Assembly (NCBI RefSeq): GCF_003664125.1
Contig: NZ_RCCP01000003.1
Location: 340,649-404,648, forward strand
Length of the DNA stretch: 64,000 bases
From: Planococcus citreus
Lineage (GTDB): Bacteria > Bacillota > Bacilli > Bacillales_A > Planococcaceae
Direction: 5' to 3'
Made by a program: the position numbers and the translations under genes. This document shows, in pieces, positions 33,331 through 42,552 of the stretch. Under the pieces are notes generated by a model. The model worked only from the letters and a program-made list of their open reading frames with translations, had not been told where the DNA came from and ran no database searches. Within the stretch, counting starts at the first letter, position 1. Each line of letters begins with the position of its first letter.

Positions 33331-34603
33331 ATCCTGGTTTTTTTAACAGCTTGAAGATATTGTTCTTATATTCTTCGACGCCCGGTTGGTCGAACGGGTT
33401 GATGCCAAGAAGATAAGCGCTATACGCGCAGCTCAGCATGTAGAAATACAGCAAATGGCCGATTTGGGATTCGTCAATGCGGTCCACGGTCAAGCTCAAT
33501 TGCGGAACACCGCCGGACAAATGGGCGTTCGATGTGCCTTTATGGGCAATATGGTTGAATTCCTGCAAGGACAAGCCGGCAATGTAATTCAATTCGTCGC
33601 CGTCTTCAGGTGTTTCGAAAATCTCCAGGTCTTCCTGTGCTTCTTTTACCAGCAGGAAGGTTTCGAACAAGTTGCGCTGCCCGTCTTGGATGAATTGGCC
33701 AAGTGAGTGCAAGTCCGTCGTGAAGACGACCGATGCCGGGAAGATGCCTTTTCCTTCTTTTCCTTCACTTTCACCGAATAATTGTTTCCACCATTCCTGG
33801 ACGAACGACAGCTTCGGCTCGAAGATGGCGTTCACTTCTGTCGTATAACCTTGGACATACAGGTGATGGCGGATCGCCGCGTATTGCATTGCGGGGTTAT
33901 GGTCAGGGCCAGCATCCCGGTAAGTTGTTTCCGCTTCTTTTGCACCGTCCAACAGCTTACGGATTGAATGCCCGGCAGCAGCAATCGGCAACAGCCCAAC
34001 TGCTGTGAAGACGGAGTAGCGCCCGCCGACATCATCCGGCACGATAAAGCGTTGATAGCCTTTTGTTTCCGCTAATTGGCGAAGTGCCCCTTTTTCAGCG
34101 TCGGTCGTCACGATGATGCGTTCGGCCGCACCGTCGCCGTAGCGTTTTTCCATATAGTCGCGCAGGAAACGGAACGCGATAGCTGGCTCTGTCGTTTTGC
34201 CGGATTTCGAGATGACGTTGACGACGACTTCCTTGCCTTCTAAGTGTTCAAGCAATTGCTTCAAGTATTCACCGCTCACTTGATGTCCCGCAAACAGCAC
34301 TTCCAATTGCTCGTCTTTCTGGAAATAAGGCGACAGCGCAGAAAGGACGGCTTTTGACCCTAGATAGGAACCGCCGATTCCGATAACGACCAAAACGTCA
34401 GCCTTTTCGCGGATCGCTTTGGCAGTATCTTCGATTTTTGCCAGGAAATCCTCAGGCAATGAAGATGGCCAGTCAAGCCAGCCGAGGAAATCGGAGCCAG
34501 CTCCTTTTTTTGCATACAGATCCTCCTGGATTTGCTGCAAACGTGTTTTCATTTTGAGATCTACTGCAGACTCGATCGCTTGTGAATATGTTAAGTTGAT
34601 CAT
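33326..34603 (-). CDS. pgi: Glucose-6-phosphate isomerase
   Basis: Interconverts glucose 6-phosphate and fructose 6-phosphate. About 425 residues, the shorter Bacillus-type form. Motifs: VIGIGGSYLGSKA near residue 75, VISKSGKTTEPAIAF near residue 140, DDVGGRYSVFTAVGL, and the C-terminal QPGVEEYKNNIF with the catalytic Lys. The second in-frame ATG (34603) has AGGAGG at six bases, the first (34609) is too close to it. Placement beside sugar-uptake genes gives a full path from oligosaccharide to fructose 6-phosphate. Confidence 0.95.
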   Translation of the reverse strand: MINLTYSQAIESAVDLKMKTRLQQIQEDLYAKKGAGSDFLGWLDWPSSLPEDFLAKIEDTAKAIREKADVLVVIGIGGSYLGSKAVLSALSPYFQKDEQLEVLFAGHQVSGEYLKQLLEHLEGKEVVVNVISKSGKTTEPAIAFRFLRDYMEKRYGDGAAERIIVTTDAEKGALRQLAETKGYQRFIVPDDVGGRYSVFTAVGLLPIAAAGHSIRKLLDGAKEAETTYRDAGPDHNPAMQYAAIRHHLYVQGYTTEVNAIFEPKLSFVQEWWKQLFGESEGKEGKGIFPASVVFTTDLHSLGQFIQDGQRNLFETFLLVKEAQEDLEIFETPEDGDELNYIAGLSLQEFNHIAHKGTSNAHLSGGVPQLSLTVDRIDESQIGHLLYFYMLSCAYSAYLLGINPFDQPGVEEYKNNIFKLLKKPGF

Positions 34604-34883
34604 AAGCATCCTCCTATTCTATGATTACTGATTTTACCATAGTGGAGGAAATGAAAGCATATCCAGCAAGAAAAACTGAAAAGCTTTGAAATCGAGTGAA
34701 TCGGGTTTGCTTCGGTGCCACTTATTGGTAAAATAAAAAGAAACTTCAATTAGCTTGGGTGTTTCACGTAGTTAATGAAGTCAGACTGGCTATTTTTTTG
34801 CGTCCTGTTAATTTTCCGCTTTATTAAGGGAGATTTGGGGCAATGCAAGAGCGTTAGCTAGAAAGCTACAGGAGGTCATCGAA

Positions 34884-36905
34884 ATGAAACGATACATAGC
34901 AATAGCAGCGGGTACAGGGGTACTCGCCATGGCAGGATGCCAACCGCAGCCGACACCGGAAGATCGATTGGATGAATACGTCGGCCATTGGAATGAGCAG
35001 GAGTTCACTGCGATGTATGAAGACTATTTGACGCAAGGCTCGAAAGAAGCGTTTCCCCAAGAAGCGTTCGATGAGCGGCAGCAGCAATTGATTGAGGACC
35101 TCGGCATCGAAAACCTTGAAGTCAGCTATACCGCCGCTCAGGAAGATGCGGAATGGGACGAAGCGGAGCCGGCCGAGTTTCCGCTTACTATCACGATGGA
35201 GACGCTTGCCGGCCCGGTTGAATTCGACCAAACGGTTTCGCTGATACACGAAGAGCAGGAAAGTGGAGAGAACTGGTTTGTCGAATGGGACCCGTCATTG
35301 ATCTTCAAGAATCTTGAAGAAGGCGATGAAGTCGCAGTGCGGACAGAAGCCGCTGAACGCGGGGAGATTGTGGACCGTGAAGGGCGCGGCTTGGCTATCA
35401 ATGGCACCGGCTATAATCTTGGCGTGGTGCCGGACCGGCTGGAAGGAGACAGCGATATAGCTGAGGCTGCTGAACTTCTTGGGTTGACGGTGGAATCGGT
35501 TGAAGAAAGCCTGAACCAAAGTTGGGTTCAGCCGGATCAATTCGTGCCGCTGACAAAAGCGTCGAAATCAGCGGAACAATTGATCGCTGACGTGGAAGCG
35601 AGCGATGTCGTCACTTATCAGGAAACGGCGATGCGCGAATATCCTTACGGCGAAGCATTCGGCCACTTGACCGGCTATATCGGCTCGATTACGGCAGAGC
35701 AATTGGAAGAATTAAAAGGCCAAGGCTACGGGGCGAACGACTTGATTGGCCGCCAAGGCCTTGAACGCCGTCTCGAAGAACAGCTGCGCGGCGAGAGCGG
35801 TGCACGCATCCTGATCCAAAAACAGGAAGAAGGGGCGGAAGATATCGTCCTCGCTGAACAGGAGCCGACAGCTGGAGAAGACGTCGAAGTGACCATCGAC
35901 GCTGAATTGCAGACGGCCGTCTATGATTCGATGCAAGGGGAACCGGGAAGCGCTGCTGCGGTTTCGCCTGAAAACGGCGAAACTTTGGCGCTCATCAGCT
36001 CTCCGGGATTTGATCCGAATGAATTCATTGCAGGCATCAGCGGCGAACGTTACACGGAATTGTCGGAAGATCCATTGAATCCGCTGTTCACGCGTTTTGC
36101 CGCAAGTTATGCCCCGGGGTCGACCATTAAACCGGTGACAGCGGCCATCGGCATGGAAGCAGGAACGCTCGATCCGCAGCAAGGGCTCGAAATCAACGGC
36201 CAGACATGGCAAAAAGACAGCTCGTGGGGATCGTACCGCGTATCACGTTTGCATCCGGAAGCGCCAAATCCGATTGATTTGAACAAGGCGCTTGTCTACT
36301 CGGATAATATCTATTTCGCGAGGCAGGCGCTTGAGATGGGGACGGAAACATTTATTGACGGCCTGACTGCCTATGGATTCGGGGAGGAATTGCCGTTCGC
36401 CATCGAGTTGGAGAGTTCACAGATTTCCAATGATGGCACTCTCGGATCCGAAGGGCAACTCGCGGACACGTCGTTCGGCCAAGGGCAGATGCTCGCCAAT
36501 ATCCTCCATCTCGCTTCGGTTTACGAGCCGTTCCTGAACGGCGGCACGATTTATGAGCCGACGCTTTACGCCAGCGAAGAAGCTGGACAAGTATGGAAAG
36601 AAGGCTTGATCAGTGAAGGCAATGCAGCTGTGCTTCAAGAAAACCTCCGCAATGTCGTTACGGACGGCTATGCCAAATCGGCCGATATTGACGCTGTTCC
36701 GATTGCCGGAAAAACCGGCACAGCTGAATTGAAAGGTGCTCTCGGTGAAGATGGGCAAGAAAACGGGTTCTTTGTTTCCTATCACGCTGAACAGCAGGAC
36801 TTCATTTTGGCAATGATGATTGAATCGATCGAAGACGATGGCGGCAGCGATTACGTTGCAGGCTTTTCGGCTAATGCCATGGAACAGTATTACTTGAATA
36901 ATTGA
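34884..36905 (+). CDS. pbpC: Penicillin-binding protein, MecA/PbpC type lipoprotein
   Basis: Class B transpeptidase of 673 residues. Lipobox MAGC (Cys19) replaces the usual membrane anchor, followed by an NTF2-like MecA N-terminal domain (about 25-145), a dimerisation domain (about 150-320), and the transpeptidase with SxxK = STIK (Ser413), SxN = SDN (473-475) and KTG (610-612). This layout equals PBP3 (PbpC) of B. subtilis and staphylococcal PBP2a, which have low beta-lactam affinity. Whether this protein does is inference. AGGAGG precedes the ATG. The 280 bp before it hold no gene, only a weak hairpin with T7 near 34778-34799. Confidence 0.9.
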   Translation: MKRYIAIAAGTGVLAMAGCQPQPTPEDRLDEYVGHWNEQEFTAMYEDYLTQGSKEAFPQEAFDERQQQLIEDLGIENLEVSYTAAQEDAEWDEAEPAEFPLTITMETLAGPVEFDQTVSLIHEEQESGENWFVEWDPSLIFKNLEEGDEVAVRTEAAERGEIVDREGRGLAINGTGYNLGVVPDRLEGDSDIAEAAELLGLTVESVEESLNQSWVQPDQFVPLTKASKSAEQLIADVEASDVVTYQETAMREYPYGEAFGHLTGYIGSITAEQLEELKGQGYGANDLIGRQGLERRLEEQLRGESGARILIQKQEEGAEDIVLAEQEPTAGEDVEVTIDAELQTAVYDSMQGEPGSAAAVSPENGETLALISSPGFDPNEFIAGISGERYTELSEDPLNPLFTRFAASYAPGSTIKPVTAAIGMEAGTLDPQQGLEINGQTWQKDSSWGSYRVSRLHPEAPNPIDLNKALVYSDNIYFARQALEMGTETFIDGLTAYGFGEELPFAIELESSQISNDGTLGSEGQLADTSFGQGQMLANILHLASVYEPFLNGGTIYEPTLYASEEAGQVWKEGLISEGNAAVLQENLRNVVTDGYAKSADIDAVPIAGKTGTAELKGALGEDGQENGFFVSYHAEQQDFILAMMIESIEDDGGSDYVAGFSANAMEQYYLNN

Positions 36906-36908
36906 CCG

Positions 36909-36938
36909 AAACCGTCCGCATGCTGCGGGCGGTTTTTA
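36909..36938 (+). terminator. Terminator after pbpC
   Basis: ACCGTCCGCA / TGCGGGCGGT (one G:U), three-base loop, T5. Confidence 0.82.
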
Positions 36939-37011
36939 TTATGCAGGCAAAGAGGACTTTCTTGGGAAAAGGCGTATAGTATATAAAAAACAACGGTTGC
37001 CAGCAGTTAAT

Positions 37012-38670
37012 ATGAGCACATCAATTCCGCAGCAGCAGGAAGAGGGGGATGAGCTTGAAAAAACATGGTGGAAAGAAGCGGTAGTCTATCAAATTTACCC
37101 GCGCAGTTTTTTCGATACGAACGGCGACGGGTTGGGGGACCTGAACGGCATCCGGGCAAAGCTCGATTATCTGCAGGAACTCGGTGTCGACATGATTTGG
37201 CTATGCCCCGTCTATAAATCACCGAATGTCGACAACGGGTATGACGTCAGCGATTATCAAGCGATTATGGATGAAATGGGGACGATGGATGATTTTGACC
37301 GTTTGCTTGAGGACATCCATTCCCGCGGCATGAAAATCATGATGGATCTGGTATTGAATCATACAAGCGACCAGCATCCGTGGTTTCTGGAATCAAAATC
37401 GTCGAAAGACAGCCCCAAACGCGATTGGTACGTCTGGCGCGATCATCCGACGAATTGGGAAAGCATATTTGGCGGGCCGGCTTGGACCTATGACCCGAAA
37501 ACAAGACAATATTATTTTCATTTGTTTTCCAAGAGCCAAGTCGACTTGAATTGGGAAAACCCGGAATTACGGCGGGCGATTTACGATATGATCCTCTGGT
37601 GGCTCGATAAGGGAATTGACGGTTTCCGCGTAGACGCCATCAATCATTTGAAAAAAGAGTATACGGACATGCCGAATCCGGAGGGGCTGAATTATGTGCC
37701 GGCCTGGGAGAAGATGACGAATGTCCAAGGAATTCAGGAGCTGTTGGCAGAATTGCGGCGTGAAACCTTTGACCGTTATGATGTCGTGACCGTCGGTGAG
37801 GCGAACAGCGTCAGGGCGCATGAAATCAGCGAATGGATCAGCGAAGAAGAAGGTAAATTCAATATGATCTTCCATTTGGAAGCGCACGAAGAAGCGTGGG
37901 ATGAAGAAAGCGCGGGTGTCGACGTCGACGATTTGAGGATCGTCCTTGATCGCTGGCAGCGCAGTGCGCAAGGGATTGCCTGGAATTCCTTGTACTTGGA
38001 AAACCACGACCGCCCGCGCACGGTTTCAACCTGGGGCAACGATCGGGAGCATTGGCGGGAAAGTGCGACCGCGCTAGGCTGCATGTACTTTTTCATGCAA
38101 GGCACGCCGTTCATTTACCAAGGGCAGGAAATCGGCATGACCAATGCGCCGTTCGATGACATCAATATGTACCGCGATATCGAGACGAAGAATATGTATC
38201 GCTATAACCGCCAAAAAGGGGTCCCTCACAAAGATTTAATGAAGACCATCAAGAAAATCAGCCGCGACCACGCAAGGACGCCGATGCAATGGAATTTTGG
38301 CGCAAACGCCGGCTTTACAGGCGGCACACCGTGGATTCCGCTAAACCCAAATTTCAATTGGCTCAATGTAAAAGCACAGCAGCAAGATCCCCAATCGGTC
38401 CTGTCTTTCTATAAAAAGATGCTGAAACTGCGAAAAGACCACGAAGCGTTGGTTTACGGCAGCACGCATCTGACGTATCTGGAATGTCCGTATGTTTATG
38501 CCTATACACGTGAATACGGGGAAGCGCGTTATTTGATCATTTCCCACCTCGATGATGATACATGTTCTTGGTGGAACCCGGTCGACGGGGAATTGTTGTT
38601 GTCGAATTACGACAGCTATGTCGATGGCAAACTGCAGCCGTACGAAGCGCGTGTCTATTTATTGAATTAA
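37012..38670 (+). CDS. GH13 alpha-glucosidase (copy 3), start in doubt
   Basis: About 552 residues. NTNGDGLGD loop, region I DLVLNHTS, region II GFRVDAINHL, region III TVGEANSV, region IV ENHDRPR: all catalytic residues kept. The body matches copy 2 closely. The only in-frame ATG (37012) has no ribosome site and adds about 16 residues before the conserved EKTWWKEAV. A well-placed AGGAAGAGG-ATG at 37049 is out of frame by one base; one extra A in the A6 run at 37058-37063 would join it (MSLKKTWWKEAV). A single gene with its own terminator; no operator like those of the maltodextrin operon was found. Confidence 0.85.
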   Translation: MSTSIPQQQEEGDELEKTWWKEAVVYQIYPRSFFDTNGDGLGDLNGIRAKLDYLQELGVDMIWLCPVYKSPNVDNGYDVSDYQAIMDEMGTMDDFDRLLEDIHSRGMKIMMDLVLNHTSDQHPWFLESKSSKDSPKRDWYVWRDHPTNWESIFGGPAWTYDPKTRQYYFHLFSKSQVDLNWENPELRRAIYDMILWWLDKGIDGFRVDAINHLKKEYTDMPNPEGLNYVPAWEKMTNVQGIQELLAELRRETFDRYDVVTVGEANSVRAHEISEWISEEEGKFNMIFHLEAHEEAWDEESAGVDVDDLRIVLDRWQRSAQGIAWNSLYLENHDRPRTVSTWGNDREHWRESATALGCMYFFMQGTPFIYQGQEIGMTNAPFDDINMYRDIETKNMYRYNRQKGVPHKDLMKTIKKISRDHARTPMQWNFGANAGFTGGTPWIPLNPNFNWLNVKAQQQDPQSVLSFYKKMLKLRKDHEALVYGSTHLTYLECPYVYAYTREYGEARYLIISHLDDDTCSWWNPVDGELLLSNYDSYVDGKLQPYEARVYLLN

Positions 38671-38695
38671 AAGCCGCATCGAGCGGCTTTTTTTA
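38670..38695 (+). terminator. Terminator after third alpha-glucosidase
   Basis: AAAGCCGC, five-base loop, GCGGCTTT followed by T run. Confidence 0.85.
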
Positions 38696-38769
38696 ATGTT
38701 CTCATTTTCCTCATTTGAAGGAATATAGTTGTGGGTATAAAGTTATGTTTTGGTTATAAGGAGCTTTCC

Positions 38770-38817
38770 TGGGCAAGGATTTTCCCAATTACACAATTCG
38801 TTTTTCTCTGCTAGATT
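38770..38817 (+). promoter_or_regulatory. Subtilisin gene promoter with an upstream dyad
   Basis: TTACAC (38789-38794), 17 bp, TAGATT (38812-38817). Just upstream is the dyad TGGGCAA-GGAT-TTTCCCA (38770-38787, one mismatch per arm), placed where an activator would bind beside the -35. Candidate target of the RNPP regulator downstream; this link is inference. Confidence 0.4.
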
Positions 38818-38907
38818 TAAAGCATGGCAACAGCCGCAGGACAACAGGCGGGACGCCGCTTGCTGCACAGGGCCATACAAATCTATTCGGAAAAGGGGAT
38901 TCGAAAG

Positions 38908-40170
38908 ATGAAAAAATCAGCAAAATTCATTACGACAGCCATGCTGGCAGCGACTATGCTAGTACCAGCAATGGGGGTTTCAGCAAATGAAGCTCCAGAC
39001 GCACAAAAAGCGAACGCAAATGAGACGATCCGTGTGCTCGTGGATATGCCAGGGAAAAACGACCTTGAAAAAGCGAAAGACCAATACGGCGTCCACTGGG
39101 ATTTCAATAGCGAAGGCTTCACAACCGATATGACTGAAAAGCAATTCGAAGCCTTGAAGAAAAACAAAAATGTAACGATTGAAAAAGTGCCTGAATATGC
39201 AGTGGAAACGACAACACTTGAACCACAAGCGCGCTATCAAGCAATGGCTGCATCCCAGTCCACTCCTTGGGGCATTAAAGCAATCTATAATAACAGTTCC
39301 ATCACGAAAACAAGCGGCGGGTCAGGCGTCAACATTGCAGTCCTGGACACAGGCGTCAACACTAGCCACCCGGATCTTGCAGCGAACGTTGAACAATGTA
39401 AAGACTTCACTATCGGAACCAGCATCCGCAACGGTTCTTGCACGGACCGTCAAGGGCACGGGACGCACGTAGCCGGCTCAGCACTTGCGAACGGCAATGG
39501 CGGCTTGTACGGCGTAGCGCCGCAAGCGGACCTTTGGGGATACAAAGTGCTTGGCGATGACGGATCCGGTTCTGCCGATGATATCGCAACGGCCATCCGT
39601 CACGTAGCCGACCAGGCTTCAGCCTTGAACCAGAAGACGGTTATCAATATGTCTCTTGGCTCTTCAGCAGAAAGCAGCTTGATCACGAATGCGGTCAACT
39701 ACGCATACGGTAAAGGCGTGCTTGTCATTGCAGCAGCAGGCAATGAAGGCCCGTACCAAGGATCGATCGGCTTCCCGGGTGCATTGCAAAATGCCGTAGC
39801 GGTAGCAGCTCTTGAGAATGTGCAGCAAAATGGCACGTACCGCGTAGCGGATTTCTCTTCACGCGGATACAGCCAATATGCTGGCGATTATTCCATCGGG
39901 AAATATGATGTAGAAGTATCGGCTCCAGGCGCAAGCATTTACTCCGCTTGGTATGACGGAGGCTATGCAACAATCAGTGGGACATCGATGGCATCTCCAC
40001 ATGCAGCCGGCCTTGCAGCTAAAATCTGGGCAGCAAACCCATCTGCAACTCACACGCAAGTCCGCGGCGACCTTCAAAACCGCGCAGCGAACAACGACAT
40101 TCTATCCGGCTATTATGCAGGATCTGGAGACGACTCCGCTTCTGGATTCGGATTCTACCGCCTGCCATAA
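38908..40170 (+). CDS. Secreted subtilisin-like serine protease (S8)
   Basis: 420-residue preproenzyme: signal peptide to about residue 26 (GVSA|NE), propeptide of I9 type to about 110, then the subtilase domain with Asp147 (VLDTG), His184 (GHGTHVAG), oxyanion Asn279 (AAGNEG) and Ser360 (GTSMASPHAAG). Cys164 and Cys178 flank the His motif and probably form a disulfide, as in cold-adapted bacillar subtilisins. ATG 38908 follows AAAAGGGG; the longer frame is leader. Extracellular nutrient-scavenging protease. The regulator and signal-peptide genes directly downstream suggest cell-density control. Confidence 0.92.
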   Translation: MKKSAKFITTAMLAATMLVPAMGVSANEAPDAQKANANETIRVLVDMPGKNDLEKAKDQYGVHWDFNSEGFTTDMTEKQFEALKKNKNVTIEKVPEYAVETTTLEPQARYQAMAASQSTPWGIKAIYNNSSITKTSGGSGVNIAVLDTGVNTSHPDLAANVEQCKDFTIGTSIRNGSCTDRQGHGTHVAGSALANGNGGLYGVAPQADLWGYKVLGDDGSGSADDIATAIRHVADQASALNQKTVINMSLGSSAESSLITNAVNYAYGKGVLVIAAAGNEGPYQGSIGFPGALQNAVAVAALENVQQNGTYRVADFSSRGYSQYAGDYSIGKYDVEVSAPGASIYSAWYDGGYATISGTSMASPHAAGLAAKIWAANPSATHTQVRGDLQNRAANNDILSGYYAGSGDDSASGFGFYRLP

Positions 40171-40182
40171 GAGTTCGCCTGA

Positions 40183-40219
40183 AAACAAGCCCGGCTGTAA
40201 CAGCCAGGCTTGTTTTTTT
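40183..40219 (+). terminator. Terminator after subtilisin gene
   Basis: AAACAAGCC(C)GGCTG, TAA loop, CAGCC(A)GGCTTGTTT, T run. The regulator is therefore a separate transcript. Confidence 0.87.
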
Positions 40220-40259
40220 GTGTTAATATTTATATATTCTGACAAAGAAAGGTGAGTTT

Positions 40260-41492
40260 ATGAACATCGGTTCTGTGATTAAATATTATCGGCTCAAGCA
40301 TAATCTCACACAGTCACAGCTTGCTGATGGCATCTGTTCCGTATCGCATTTGAGCAAAATCGAATCCAATACCTATACGCCGCACGAAGAAACTTACGAA
40401 GCGCTGCTTTTGAAAATGGGCGTGCAATTGAAAAAAGAACTGGAACACCAGAAGCGGCTTGAACAGCAATTGGGGCGTTTTATCGATTGCGCACTTCATT
40501 ACGATCTCGACAATTTGCATAAAATCTATGAAGAGCTTTTGGATGAGGACGATTACCTGCAATCAACCGACCTGGTGAATCAATACGAATTGTATAAATT
40601 CCGCTATTATGTCCTGGATTTGCAGATGGACAAAGCGTCAGCACAGCAAAAGCTGCTTGAAAAGCTGAAAGCTTCTTTTACAGCACCCGAGTTATGGATG
40701 AGCCGATTTTTTCAGGCGCTCTATTTCACTACTTTAGGCCAGCAAAAAGAAGCAATGGACTTGATGTACAGGTTGGATCAAGGGCTTCAAAGCATTCCGC
40801 AAAAACTGGAAGGAGAATTTTATTATCAAAAAGCAAGAATTTTAATAGTACATGACCGTCTGGAGCTTTCTGCATATTTTGCGGAGCGGGCAGTGCGTTC
40901 TTACGAGATGCACCACAATTATATCCGTCTGCTGCATGCGCAATTGCTGCTCGCGATTAATTACACAAGGCGCAATCTAAGCACTCAAGCCGCAAGCTTA
41001 TATGAAGTGGTAAAACGCAACGCCCATTTGACCCATCAGCATGAATTGTATCAATCGGTTCTTTACAATTATGCGGAATTAATGAAGAGCCAGAAGCAAG
41101 ACAGCCAAGCATTCGAGCTGTTTTCGGAGCTCAAAGATGTGTTGCAGCCAGGAAGCTATATACACAAAGCGGTCATCGTCAATCTGCTGGAACTAAAAGG
41201 CGTAAGTGAAGAAGAAACAGTTGGCCTGATCGAACAATTGCGTATGCCCGGGACCCCGAAAGATGAAGAATACTTTAAGTTATACAGTGATTACTACGGG
41301 AAACGAGAATTTTCCCAACAAGAACTTTTGAACTATAAAGAAGATAAAATGTTTCCATTTTTCAAAAAATATGGTTATATAAAAGACACCAAACATCTTT
41401 CTGAAGAGCTTGCGGCTTATTACAAAGAGCAGCAAGATTGGCAGAAAGCCTATTACTATCAAACTCAATTTCTGGAAAGTGACGGTGAATAA
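40260..41492 (+). CDS. RNPP-type quorum-sensing regulator (HTH-TPR)
   Basis: 410-residue cytoplasmic regulator. XRE-type HTH at residues 5-60 (IKYYRLKHNLTQSQLADGICSVSHLSKIES). The rest is an all-helical array of about seven to nine TPR-like repeats (for example residues 175-220, 220-260 and 380-405, with QQDWQKAYYYQTQF at the end), the form of PlcR, NprR, AimR and Rgg proteins that bind imported peptides. Length fits the NprR class (about 420). The next gene, one base after its stop, encodes an exported small peptide, the hallmark of RNPP systems. It lies downstream of a subtilisin gene, as NprR lies beside neutral protease. AAAGGTGAG precedes the ATG; a TATATT-type -10 is near 40230. Confidence 0.85.
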   Translation: MNIGSVIKYYRLKHNLTQSQLADGICSVSHLSKIESNTYTPHEETYEALLLKMGVQLKKELEHQKRLEQQLGRFIDCALHYDLDNLHKIYEELLDEDDYLQSTDLVNQYELYKFRYYVLDLQMDKASAQQKLLEKLKASFTAPELWMSRFFQALYFTTLGQQKEAMDLMYRLDQGLQSIPQKLEGEFYYQKARILIVHDRLELSAYFAERAVRSYEMHHNYIRLLHAQLLLAINYTRRNLSTQAASLYEVVKRNAHLTHQHELYQSVLYNYAELMKSQKQDSQAFELFSELKDVLQPGSYIHKAVIVNLLELKGVSEEETVGLIEQLRMPGTPKDEEYFKLYSDYYGKREFSQQELLNYKEDKMFPFFKKYGYIKDTKHLSEELAAYYKEQQDWQKAYYYQTQFLESDGE

Positions 41493-41493
41493 C

Positions 41494-41637
41494 ATGGAAA
41501 AGAAAAAATTATTGGTTGGTGCAACCTTAGCGCTAATCTTGACTTTGTCGGCTGGATTGCCTCAAATCGTAACACAAGCAGAAAATGCTGATGGAAACGT
41601 GACAATCAACGGACCACAGGTATTGCCGCCAGTATAA
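41494..41637 (+). CDS. Predicted quorum-sensing signal propeptide (PapR/NprX-like)
   Basis: 47 codons, too short for most gene finders. Start ATG one base after the regulator stop, with GGTGA five bases before it. The product has a Lys-rich N-terminus (MEKKK), a 15-18 residue hydrophobic core and a likely signal-peptidase site after TQA, leaving ENADGNVTINGPQVLPPV. Length, charge order and position match PapR (48 residues) of PlcR. By analogy the active signal would be the last five to eight residues, for instance PQVLPPV, made by extracellular proteolysis and re-imported by an oligopeptide permease. Terminator follows at once. The sequence itself is unlike PapR, NprX or Phr peptides that I know. 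Confidence 0.75.
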   Translation: MEKKKLLVGATLALILTLSAGLPQIVTQAENADGNVTINGPQVLPPV

Positions 41638-41649
41638 TAGAACAACAGG

Positions 41650-41681
41650 AAAGCTTGCCAATTCGGCAAGCTTTTCTTTTT
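41650..41681 (+). terminator. Terminator after regulator-propeptide operon
   Basis: AAAGCTTGCC, five-base loop, GGCAAGCTTT then TCTTTTT. Confidence 0.86.
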
Positions 41682-41799
41682 AGCGAATTTTAAGTTTCCA
41701 AAGCCATTAACCTCAGACTCGCCTCATTCCTCTCATCCCTACTACTGTGTATATGCACTCTCTTAGGGTAAACTAATCAAAAAGAAAGGCGGCGACACA

Positions 41800-42465
41800 A
41801 TGTATAAAAAACAGCAATACGTTTTCAAGGATGGGCCTCCGGTTTTAGCGACTATCAGGACCTACACAGAAGAAGACTTTTCTGGCTTGATCGAAGTCCA
41901 GCGTGAAAGTTTTCCGCCGCCGTTCCCTCCCGATTTGTTATGGAACGAGCGACAACTTGGAAACCATATCGCCTTTTATCCTGAAGGCGCAATCTGTGTA
42001 GAGATCGATGGCGAAATCGCAGGGTCCATGACAGGGATGCTCACGAAATTCGATCCCAATCGTCCTTTACATACATGGGAACAAGTGACTGATTCGGGAT
42101 CGATCGGAACGCATGACCCAGACGGTGAATCGCTGTATGTTGTCGACATCGGCATCAAGCCGAAATTCCGCAAACTGAAACTTGGCAAGTTATTGATGGA
42201 AGCGATGTATGAGCGGGTCGTTGCGGACGGGCTCGAGCGTCTCGTGGGCGGGGGGCGCATGCCAGGGTATCATCGTTACGCGCACGAACTGTCCGCTGAA
42301 CAATACATAGAAAATGTGCTGGCGGGTGAGCTGAGGGATCCAGTCATCAGCTTCTTGCTCAGTTGCGGCCGCATGCCGGTGACCCTAGTTCCGGGATATT
42401 TAGATGATGAAGAGTCCCATGATTATGCTTTATTGATGGAATGGAAAAATCCTTTTCATTTATAA
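41800..42465 (+). CDS. GNAT family N-acetyltransferase
   Basis: 221 residues. GNAT core: beta-4 VVDIGIKPKFRKLKLGKLLMEAM near residue 115 includes the acetyl-CoA pyrophosphate loop (here R-K-L-K-L-G-K, matching Q/RxxGxG/A loosely). The N-terminus reads TIRTYTEEDFSGLIEVQRESF. Substrate not predictable. AAAGGCGG lies before the ATG. Monocistronic between the quorum-sensing operon and a PucR regulator. Confidence 0.8.
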   Translation: MYKKQQYVFKDGPPVLATIRTYTEEDFSGLIEVQRESFPPPFPPDLLWNERQLGNHIAFYPEGAICVEIDGEIAGSMTGMLTKFDPNRPLHTWEQVTDSGSIGTHDPDGESLYVVDIGIKPKFRKLKLGKLLMEAMYERVVADGLERLVGGGRMPGYHRYAHELSAEQYIENVLAGELRDPVISFLLSCGRMPVTLVPGYLDDEESHDYALLMEWKNPFHL

Positions 42466-42552
42466 TTAGTTCTGATTATTCGGACACTTACTTTTTCGGA
42501 AGGTTTGTTTTTGCTATACTGGCAGAAACCAATGTAGCGCGGAGGGGATCAT

